Source: JAMQKA01 sp043951865 (GTDB lineage: Bacteria > Bacteroidota > Rhodothermia > Balneolales > Balneolaceae). From it: a stretch of DNA of 64,000 bases. The stretch covers positions 1-64,000 of the forward strand of contig NZ_JBINJF010000016.1 in NCBI RefSeq assembly GCF_043951865.1, given 5' to 3'. This document shows, piece after piece, positions 27,266-34,328 of this stretch. The first letter of the stretch is position 1. Each line of letters opens with the position of its first letter. A model generated the notes under the pieces. That model searched no databases and had not been told where the DNA came from. It saw nothing but the letters and a program-made list of their open reading frames with translations. Both the position numbers and the translations under genes were made by a program.

Positions 27266-27336
27266 CAACGGGTGTGTCGCACACAGGTTCGAAGGCACGT
27301 TCGTAAAACGAAATTTTCAGAAACAGGGATTGTACA

Positions 27337-28503
27337 ATGAAACGATTCGATTTTTTACAGTTAACCACGCTCCTCGCGGGAGCAGGTTACCTGCCGTTCC
27401 TCGGAAATGAGGTAAATAAGCGTCCTGGTATTGAGCAGCCAAGAGGATATAACATACCGCTTATTGACCTGGCCGGCGAAACCGACCGGCAGGTTATCGT
27501 TGACCGGGAGGAGGGGCAATATTTGGGCCACCCGACAACCGTATTGCTGGACGACCGGAAAACCATACTGGCGGTCTACCCGAAAGGTCACGGCAACGGG
27601 CCGATAGTGATGAAAAAAAGTATTGACGGCGGATTATCCTGGAGCGATCGCCTTTCCGTGCCGAAAAACTGGTCGACATCCAGGGAAGTGCCCACTATCT
27701 ACCCGGTAGTTGATTCGGAGGGAAATAAGCGCCTGATTATGTTTTCAGGACTCTACCCCATAAGGATGGCAGTTTCTGGGGATGAGGGCGACATCTGGTC
27801 GCCACTCGAACCGATCGGTGATTTTGGCGGTATTGTTGCGATGTCAGATCTTATCCGGTTAAAAGATGGGTCACACATGGCTTTTTTCCATGATGACGGC
27901 CGTTTTATTGACGGGGAAGGCGAGCCGGGGCAGTTTTACGTATACAAGACACGTTCAATGGATGGAGGCCTGAGCTGGACGGACCCGGTAGTCGTCGCTA
28001 CCCATCCGGAGGCTGATTTGTGCGAGCCGGGCCTGCTCCGCTCTCCAGACGGCAACCAGATTGCCATGCTCCTGCGGGAGAACAGCCGCCGGTTTAATTC
28101 ATTTGTCATCTTTTCTGACGACGAGGGAACAACATGGAGCGATCCGGTGGAGCTTCCCGGCGCGTTGACCGGCGACCGTCACCAGGCGGTATATACCCAT
28201 GACGGCCGTTTGTTCATCTCATTTCGGGATATGACGCACGTTTCGCCAACCAGAGGCGACTGGGTGGGATGGGTCGGCCGGTATGAGGACATCCTCAATC
28301 CCCGTCGCGAGGGACAGTACCGGGTGCGGCTTATGGATAATAAGCATGACTGGGACTGCGCATATCCTGCACTGGAACTTTTGCCGGACGGAACCATTGT
28401 GGCTACGACATATGGTCACTGGGAAAAGGAGAAAGAACCCTATATCGTGAGCGTACGCTTTAAAATGCACGAACTGGACAGTAAATTTCAACAGTTGGAT
28501 TAA
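27337..28503 (+). CDS. BNR-repeat sialidase-like protein
   Basis: A 388-residue exported protein with a short N-terminal hydrophobic segment. It has several Asp boxes (SIDGGLSW, GDEGDIW, SMDGGLSW, SDDEGTTW), so it is a sialidase-fold beta-propeller. It lacks the RIP motif near the N-terminus, and the spacing of its Arg and Glu residues differs from GH33. The closest class is the putative BNR/exo-alpha-sialidase proteins often found beside true sialidases. It may act on a different sialic acid linkage or a modified nonulosonate, or be a non-hydrolytic or lyase-type relative. It lies 71 bases after nanH in the same direction. Function beyond the fold is uncertain. Confidence 0.75.
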   Translation: MKRFDFLQLTTLLAGAGYLPFLGNEVNKRPGIEQPRGYNIPLIDLAGETDRQVIVDREEGQYLGHPTTVLLDDRKTILAVYPKGHGNGPIVMKKSIDGGLSWSDRLSVPKNWSTSREVPTIYPVVDSEGNKRLIMFSGLYPIRMAVSGDEGDIWSPLEPIGDFGGIVAMSDLIRLKDGSHMAFFHDDGRFIDGEGEPGQFYVYKTRSMDGGLSWTDPVVVATHPEADLCEPGLLRSPDGNQIAMLLRENSRRFNSFVIFSDDEGTTWSDPVELPGALTGDRHQAVYTHDGRLFISFRDMTHVSPTRGDWVGWVGRYEDILNPRREGQYRVRLMDNKHDWDCAYPALELLPDGTIVATTYGHWEKEKEPYIVSVRFKMHELDSKFQQLD

Positions 28504-28590
28504 ACTGGCTGTCTCACCAATACTTTTTATATCTGCTGGATCTTGATAGTACCGGTAAAGTAAACACAGGTACTGGTATTAAATTGACGG

Positions 28591-28712
28591 AACCTTTGCA
28601 AAACCTGCTATTTTATTGGAAGGTTAGTTGTACCGCCGACCGTATTGACTTTTTAAACGGGGTACAACTCCCTCAGAACGAGGCAAGGAGTTGAGGATTT
28701 TGCAAAGTCTTC
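28591..28712 (+). repeat. Family-A dispersed repeat, copy 2
   Basis: This copy has CCTTTGCAAAACCTGC at its left end. The right end read in reverse is ACTTTGCAAAATCCTC, so the ends are inverted repeats. The centre contains TAGTTGTACC ... GGTACAACTCCCTC, which can pair. It lies between the BNR gene and nanA in the direction of transcription. Confidence 0.7.
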
Positions 28713-28754
28713 TTGAAAACAGAATCTTAATCAAATAGACAAGAAATCATTTAA

Positions 28755-29684
28755 ATGAAAACCGAGAAAATTAAAGGTTTGGTAGCAGCCCCCTTTACTC
28801 CCATGAATAGCAACGGGAGTATCAATGTGGACGTGATACCGGAACTGTTTGAGTTATATAAACACAATAATATAACAGGGGTATTTATCAACGGCTCTAC
28901 GGGTGAAGGCCTTGAATTGACCGTTGATGAGAGAAAAGCACTTGCAGAGGCATGGGATAAAGTCGTCTCAAAAGATTTTAAGCTGTTGGTGCATGTAGGG
29001 CATTCGTCGCTTGAAGAGGCAAAGACACTGGCAAGACACGCCGCAAATTGCAGTTCAGTGGCTGGAATCTCCACAGTGGGTCCCTTTTATAGAAAACCGG
29101 ATTCGGTAGAACGGCTGGTGGACTTTTGCAGGGAGGTGGCGGCAGCTGCGCCCCAAACGCCGTTTTATTACTATCACATCCCATCGCTGACCGGCGTGGA
29201 CCTGCCGATGTATGAGTTCCTGGAGCGGGCAGCTGAAGAAATTCCCACCCTGGCGGGAATCAAATACAGCCACAACGATTTTGTTGACTACAGCCGTTGT
29301 CTTCAATACCAGGATGGCCGTTTTGACCTGATATTTGGCAGTGATGAACTGCTCAGTTGTGGCCTGATGTTGGGGGCCGAGGGATTTATTGGCAGTACCT
29401 ATAATCTATTCCCGCTGCTGTACCACCAGATCTTTAAGGCTTTTAGTGCAGGTGATATTACAGAGGTGCGAAAGCTGCAGAACAGGTCGATGAATTATGT
29501 ACGCATAATAGACCGATATGGATATGCCGCGGCAGCCAAGCGGCTGATGAAGCGTCTGGGTGTAAACTGCGGACCGGCGCGACTGCCTCTGCATACGCCT
29601 ACCGAGCAGCAAATGGAGGAGCTTGAACAGGTGCTGCGGCGGCAGGATTTCTTTTCCTATGCCCTGCAAAAGGTAAACGCGTAA
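28755..29684 (+). CDS. nanA: N-acetylneuraminate lyase
   Basis: A 309-residue DapA/NAL-fold class I aldolase. Visible features are FINGSTGEGLELTVDER (about 44-60; the GSTGE pyruvate-carboxylate site), FYYYHIPSLTGVDLP (Tyr138-140), the Schiff-base lysine in GIKYSHND (Lys170), and FGSDELLSCGLMLGAEGFIGSTYN. The YYYHIPS and GSTGE signatures separate NAL from dihydrodipicolinate synthase. It splits Neu5Ac into ManNAc and pyruvate in the cytosol. Products go to the AGE epimerase and central metabolism. It follows the sialidase pair and a family-A repeat, and precedes a broken GH20 gene by 33 bases. Confidence 0.92.
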   Translation: MKTEKIKGLVAAPFTPMNSNGSINVDVIPELFELYKHNNITGVFINGSTGEGLELTVDERKALAEAWDKVVSKDFKLLVHVGHSSLEEAKTLARHAANCSSVAGISTVGPFYRKPDSVERLVDFCREVAAAAPQTPFYYYHIPSLTGVDLPMYEFLERAAEEIPTLAGIKYSHNDFVDYSRCLQYQDGRFDLIFGSDELLSCGLMLGAEGFIGSTYNLFPLLYHQIFKAFSAGDITEVRKLQNRSMNYVRIIDRYGYAAAAKRLMKRLGVNCGPARLPLHTPTEQQMEELEQVLRRQDFFSYALQKVNA

Positions 29685-29717
29685 TCTTCCCTATTTTAGA
29701 TATTACCCGGTTTGTTT

Positions 29718-30634
29718 ATGGTAAGGTATCTCAGCCTGTTTCTTTTATTCTTCCTCTTGCTCCCGGTATTCTCATCAGGACAATCCACAAACGGGGAGGA
29801 TCCGCCCTTGATTCCCACCCCTCAAAGAATGGAGTGCAAAGCGAATGATAGCCGAATTACGGATTTTTGGGTCGATCCCGCAGCGGATTTTGCACCCCAG
29901 ACAACGCATCTGAAAAAGTTGTTGGCAGCCAGGGGGCTGAGTGAAGTAGGCAACAGCTCAGGTGCAGATCTTTCGATATCTGTTCAACAGGGTGTTGTTG
30001 AGAATTCCCACGGCTTCAGGGGAGCATACAGCGTCGAGATAAGAGGCGAAAATCATATGCGGATTGTCGCCCCCGACCCGTCCGGGGCATTCTATGCATT
30101 TCAAACGGTTCGCCAGCTTATCCGCAACAAAGGTGATCGTTCGTTTCTGAGTCGCTGTGATATCCACGACTGGCCCGCGTTCAAAAAACGGGGCTATATG
30201 GTTGATGTGGGACGCAATTTTCAATCCGTGGAACAGCTCAAACAGCAAATCGATGTAATGGCAAATTACAAGATGAACATTCTGCACCTCCATCTCACCG
30301 ACAATCCCGGCTGGAGGCTGGAGAGCAAGATATACCCGGAGCTGCAGTCGGCAAGAGCTACCAGCCGAAAACCCGGCAAATACTATTCGCAGCAGGATTT
30401 TATAGAGCTGGTGGAGTACAGCGCTGAACGGAACATTACGGTAGTACCCGAGCTGGATATTCCCGGACTACGGCTGAAATAAAACTCAACAAGGGGTGGA
30501 ATAAAATTTCACTTAAAGTTCCCCACGGTGGAAACTCATGGGAATGGATGTTCACGTTTGTTCCCGTGAGTATTAAGAACGGAAGCATACGTGAAGTAAA
30601 AGAGCTTCGTTTTTCAGTACAGCCGGGGAAATAA
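29718..30634 (+). pseudogene. GH20 beta-hexosaminidase with internal deletion and frameshift
   Basis: The frame from ATG 29718 encodes a signal peptide, the GH20b domain and the start of the GH20 barrel: KKRGYMVDVGRNFQ, then ILHLHLTDNPGWRLESK, then NITVVPELDIPG. At this point a GH20 enzyme should continue GHS and later carry the catalytic Asp-Glu pair. Instead it reads LRLK and stops at 30482. From 30473 a different frame stays open to TAA 30632-30634 and encodes KGWNKISLKVPHGG and WEWMFTFVPV, which resembles the C-terminal beta domain of Bacteroidota GH20 enzymes. Most of the barrel has therefore been deleted and the ends joined out of frame. An active enzyme is not possible from this copy. 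A translated 252-residue stub could still be exported. Confidence 0.82.
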
Positions 30635-30718
30635 CCGTACCCTGTATTTCGAGTTTTTTAACTTTCCGCAATGCTGAAAGACTGCTGGTCTTCATTTCTC
30701 ACGAAATAAAAATACGGG

Positions 30719-31753
30719 TTACGATGGAGGCAGGGAGGGGATGGAATCGATCACGCCGAAGTTTTCCAGCCCCATCCACACGAGAAACAGGACGTAAAGG
30801 ATAATGAGCCAGAAGGATTCATGTCGGCTGAGGATCATGTCGGTTCTCAAAAAGCTGAACAGCACCAGGGTGGCAATAGTGAGAGCCCCCATCAGCGGGG
30901 CGGCTATGGAAAAGTTGAGCGTGGCAGCCCCTGCGATTAGAATCCCCATCGGGATGCAGACCAACAGGTCGAAAATATTGCTGCCCAGCATATTGGCCAT
31001 CGATGTTATCGCGTCCCCTTTCCGCGCCTTGCGAACGCTCACAAACAGGTCGGGAATACTGGTACCGGCCGCCACCACCGATATCCCCCACAGGAAAGAG
31101 GGCGTTCCCAAAATTTCACCAAAACGGATCGCCGCCCGTACCAGCAGTTCAACTCCGCCCAAAATTACAAGCAGGCTGAGAAAAAGCCACCCCCACTGTT
31201 TGAGTGGATTGATCTCTTCAACTTCCCACGCTCGTTCATAATCCATCGTATCCTGGTACTGGATAAAGATGTAAAATCCGTACAGGATAACCGGAAAGAG
31301 GGCCAGGGTACGATTCATTTCCCCGAGAATGACGGAATCGCCGGTGGGAATGGGGAAATATATGGCCGCAAATGAAAAAGTGATCATCAGTACCGCCACT
31401 GATATGATGTAAAACTGCGCTTCTTTGTAGACCAGATCCCTGTTGGATTCAAGTGGATTTTGGGCGGCGAAACCGGAAAATGCGGGAATAATCAGGATGT
31501 TGAAGATCGCGGAACCGACGATCGCCGAGACCCCCAGCTCAAACTCCCCGTGGATCAGGGAGGAGAGAACAACCGTGGAGAGCTCGGGAAAGCTGGAACC
31601 GATCGCCACCACAACGGCTCCCTGTACAATGGCGGGAAGCTCATAATATTCCGACAATTTTTCCGCCGACTGCTCCAGCCAGTCACTTCCCTTCCATAAA
31701 ATTGTCGTGGCAATAATCGATATAACGACCCAGAACAACAGGGAGAGGATCAT
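30719..31753 (-). CDS. CaCA-family sodium/calcium antiporter
   Basis: A 344-residue inner-membrane cation exchanger when started at ATG 31753; the frame is open 20 residues further upstream, but that stretch is not membrane-like. Two inverted-topology repeats each carry the alpha motif: VVAIGSSFPELSTVV near the N-terminus and VVAAGTSIPDLFVSVRKARKG near residue 230, both with the acidic residue that binds cations. About ten membrane segments are visible. Members exchange Na+ or H+ for Ca2+ or K+. A loop with DYERAWEVEEINPLKQ separates the halves. It stands alone, downstream of the broken GH20 gene on the other strand, so it has no evident link to the glycan locus. Confidence 0.88.
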   Translation of the reverse strand: MILSLLFWVVISIIATTILWKGSDWLEQSAEKLSEYYELPAIVQGAVVVAIGSSFPELSTVVLSSLIHGEFELGVSAIVGSAIFNILIIPAFSGFAAQNPLESNRDLVYKEAQFYIISVAVLMITFSFAAIYFPIPTGDSVILGEMNRTLALFPVILYGFYIFIQYQDTMDYERAWEVEEINPLKQWGWLFLSLLVILGGVELLVRAAIRFGEILGTPSFLWGISVVAAGTSIPDLFVSVRKARKGDAITSMANMLGSNIFDLLVCIPMGILIAGAATLNFSIAAPLMGALTIATLVLFSFLRTDMILSRHESFWLIILYVLFLVWMGLENFGVIDSIPSLPPS

Positions 31754-32176
31754 GATGGTTGTACTGTTTGGGATTGGATTTAATTCAGCGTGTGGCGTAC
31801 CGGGAATCCGCAATTTGGCCTGCTTCCGATATCTGTTTCTGAGCAGATGGCAATCTACGGCTAGTCGGGATTAAAGTACGTCACTTCAAAAAAATCATAC
31901 ACCATGCAAGAGCGTCATTATTATTTTGCCAAGGTATCAGTTCTTTTCGTTTTTTACCAAGATGTTTATACGTCGATGGATTTTACAACCGGTACCTGCG
32001 TATCTGCAGCCCCGAATTTATGCAAGAATTAAGTTAACGTCAGCCCGGTTTTCAGTGTTATGCTGTGCCTTTCAAGTCTTCGGTATTGGTGTTGCGCTAG
32101 TGACCGGGAGGAAGCGAAAAGAAAGATGATGAAGAAGCCCGGCCAAAAAAGTGACTATTCTTCAAATCGAGGTGTC

Positions 32177-32198
32177 CCTTTTGGCTTGACCCAAAAGG
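32177..32198. repeat. Bacteroidota-type CTTTTGG/CCAAAAG hairpin
   Basis: An 8-base perfect stem with loop CTTGAC. Sequences of this kind (TTTTGGCTTGACCCAAAA) are recurrent in non-coding DNA of the phylum and often generate spurious small protein calls. Its role is not known to me. It is included because it explains why this spacer looks partly open in several frames. Confidence 0.45.
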
Positions 32199-32502
32199 AA
32201 CTAAAAAAGGCGATGAATGGGCCAAACGCTGCAGCCTGTGCAGGCGTGGATGTTGATGGTCCGTTGCGCCGGTTGCCCGCTATCAAAGCCATCACCGGCA
32301 GGGCATCCACAAACGCCTGCTTCGGCTTCCGCGCCCCAGTCAAGGCCGGGGAAAGCCGATCTATATTTTCTGTCCTGTCTCCTTGTCAGACAGAAATTCT
32401 TCCGCCCGGGGCATGATGCTACAAGTATGAAATAATATCAAAGATTTAATCTTCTTTTATGCTGTTCCAGGTATAATCCGGGTTAACAAGATTTTTCATA
32501 AA

Positions 32503-32529
32503 ATAGTTGTGTAGGTCAACTATTGACCT
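32503..32529 (+). promoter_or_regulatory. Candidate MarR operator upstream of the efflux operon
   Basis: A perfect 17-base palindrome AGGTCAACTATTGACCT occupies 32513-32529, 43 bases before the marR start codon. It overlaps a second inverted repeat, ATAGTTG (32503) with CAACTAT (32517). MarR regulators bind 16-20 base palindromes at their own promoters. The AT-rich TTATAT just after it may be part of the promoter. The assignment rests on position and symmetry. Confidence 0.6.
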
Positions 32530-32571
32530 TTATATTGGCCGATCTTGTAATTCTCACTAGTCCCGACTCTC

Positions 32572-33024
32572 ATGGCACCAGACCAGATTTTATATTGTAA
32601 CACAACCGGCTGCAGAACCGCTTACCTGGTAAAAGAGATACTGCGAACCCTGATCAGGCGGTTTGAAGAGGAAGAGATTGAATTGACAGTAGAGCAGTAT
32701 TTCATATTAAATATTTTGGACAAGGAGGACGGGCTGATTCTTCAGGAAGTCGCAGAAATCGTTGACAGGGACAAATCAGCGGTACTCCGGCATATCGATG
32801 GACTTGAGTCAAACCACTTTATTACCCGTGTTACCGACTCCGGGGACAAGCGAAGGAAGTTGCTGCTCGTAACCAAACCCGGCCTGCAGGTCCTTGAACG
32901 GGCCCGCGCCATTGACCAGAAGTTGGACAAGGAGATGGCCGGCCAAATTAAAAATATGGAGATCGAAGCATTTGAAGAGGCTCTGTCAAGCATGTACCAA
33001 TACCTGGTATCCAAAAATGATTGA
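32572..33024 (+). CDS. MarR-family transcriptional regulator
   Basis: A 150-residue winged-helix regulator. The recognition region LQEVAEIVDRDKSAVLRHID (about 61-80) is followed by the wing with VTDSGDKRRKLLLVTKPG (about 88-105), which is the MarR hallmark (a D-x-R-K-type wing). Flanking helices form the dimer interface. MarR proteins repress efflux genes and are released by phenolic ligands or oxidants. It is the first gene of an operon with an RND adaptor, pump and outer-membrane channel. The adaptor starts 55 bases downstream. A palindromic candidate operator precedes it. Confidence 0.9.
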   Translation: MAPDQILYCNTTGCRTAYLVKEILRTLIRRFEEEEIELTVEQYFILNILDKEDGLILQEVAEIVDRDKSAVLRHIDGLESNHFITRVTDSGDKRRKLLLVTKPGLQVLERARAIDQKLDKEMAGQIKNMEIEAFEEALSSMYQYLVSKND

Positions 33025-33079
33025 CAAGGTCAACGTTCAAACTATTTATCCAATAATAATCACTTCCACTTCACAAAAA

Positions 33080-34276
33080 ATGAACTACAGATATAAAAAA
33101 TTAATCAGGTCGATTTTTGCTCTTTTTGTAATCCCGATATTGGTTTCCTGTGGAAATTCCGGGCAGCCGGGACCGCAACAGGGCGGGGCGGTCGAGGGAT
33201 ACCCGGTGCTGGAGTTGGAGCCCCGATCCATTGAGCTCACCAGCAGCTATCCGGCCACGCTGGAGGGAAGGCAAACCGTTGAAATACGTCCCCGGGTGGC
33301 CGGGTATATAACTGAGATGCATGTGGATGAAGGGGACTGGGTAAACCAGGGTGAATTACTTTTCTCACTGAACAGCGAAGAGTATGAGCAGGAGGTCCGC
33401 TCGGCCACGGCAAACGTACAGGCGGCAGAAGCAAGCGTGCGAACCGCCGAAGACGAGGTTGAACGTCTCCGGAACCTGGTTGAAAAGGATATTGTCAGCA
33501 AGTACCAGCTGCAGTCTGCCCGGAACCAGCTCACCTCCAACCAGGCCGCGCTGGCGCAGGCGGAGGCCCGCTTGACAAACGCCCGTGTCAACCTGGAATA
33601 TACCAGGGTAAAAAGTCCTGTCGACGGCATTATCGGAACCATCCCATACAGGATCGGGAGTCTGGTGAGCAGCAATATCAGTCGCCCGCTCACGGTCGTG
33701 TCGGATATTTCTGAAGTCTATGCCTATTTCTCCATGAGTGAGCGGGAACTGCTGGAGATGGCCCGTGAGGTCTCTGGCGATGAAGAGGGACGAACCATCC
33801 AGCAACAGGTACGGGAGATGCCGGATGTGAACCTGATATTGGCTGACAACTCCACATACGGGCACCAGGGCACCCTGAAGCTGGCCAGCGGGCTGATCGA
33901 CAAGGAGACGGGCTCCGCTTCTTTCCGGGCTGCGTTTCCCAATCCGAGGGAAGTTCTCAGGAGCGGCGGATCAGCCAGCGTGCAGATCCCGTTCCTGCAT
34001 GAGTCGGCGATTGTTATTCCCAAGAGGGCTACCTATGAAATTCAGAACAAACGTTTTGTCTTTGCGGTAACCGACAGCAATACGGTTGAAAGCACCCCGG
34101 TGTCGGTGCTCCCGATCTCTACCCCGCAGCTTTTTGTCGTGGATGAAGGGCTCTCCGCAGGGGATAAAATCGTATCCTCCGGAACCGGTCAACTAAGCGA
34201 TGAAGCAGCCATTCAGCCCCGGCCCGTTAATGCTGACAGCCTGTATCAGTCACTTACAATTCGGGATCAGCAGTAA
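33080..34276 (+). CDS. RND efflux periplasmic adaptor lipoprotein (AcrA/MexA-like)
   Basis: A 398-residue membrane-fusion protein starting at ATG 33080; the frame is open into marR, but that part is spurious. A lipoprotein signal ends in PILVSCGNSG. The lipoyl half-motif RPRVAGYITEMHVDEGDWV is followed by a coiled-coil hairpin (EYEQEVRSATANVQAAEASV through NQAALAQAEARLTNARVNLE). The second lipoyl half is TRVKSPVDGIIGTIPYRIGS, and beta-barrel and membrane-proximal domains complete it. It couples the inner-membrane RND pump at 34329 to the outer-membrane channel at 37517. Gene order and spacing show a single operon under MarR control. Confidence 0.93.
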   Translation: MNYRYKKLIRSIFALFVIPILVSCGNSGQPGPQQGGAVEGYPVLELEPRSIELTSSYPATLEGRQTVEIRPRVAGYITEMHVDEGDWVNQGELLFSLNSEEYEQEVRSATANVQAAEASVRTAEDEVERLRNLVEKDIVSKYQLQSARNQLTSNQAALAQAEARLTNARVNLEYTRVKSPVDGIIGTIPYRIGSLVSSNISRPLTVVSDISEVYAYFSMSERELLEMAREVSGDEEGRTIQQQVREMPDVNLILADNSTYGHQGTLKLASGLIDKETGSASFRAAFPNPREVLRSGGSASVQIPFLHESAIVIPKRATYEIQNKRFVFAVTDSNTVESTPVSVLPISTPQLFVVDEGLSAGDKIVSSGTGQLSDEAAIQPRPVNADSLYQSLTIRDQQ

Positions 34277-34328
34277 ATCGGGGACGTTCCGGGAATTAGA
34301 ATATTTTTAAGACGACAAGCCTATAACA

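Larger units (their letters stand above)
31754..32571. other. Intergenic region with hairpin repeat and marR promoter
   Basis: About 820 bases between the antiporter and marR. The stretch 32120-32410 contains an inverted repeat (CCTTTTGG at 32177, 6-base loop, CCAAAAGG) within a CTTTTGGCTTGACCCAAAAG context that recurs in many Bacteroidota spacers. An open frame over it (32060-32416) has Ala/Arg-rich composition and no recognisable domain, so I do not call it a gene. The last 70 bases hold the marR operator candidate, listed separately. Confidence 0.5.

Noticed and set aside
32060..32416. A 118-codon frame upstream of marR
   Set aside because: It spans a hairpin repeat common in non-coding DNA of the phylum, lacks a good ribosome-binding site and has no domain-like pattern.
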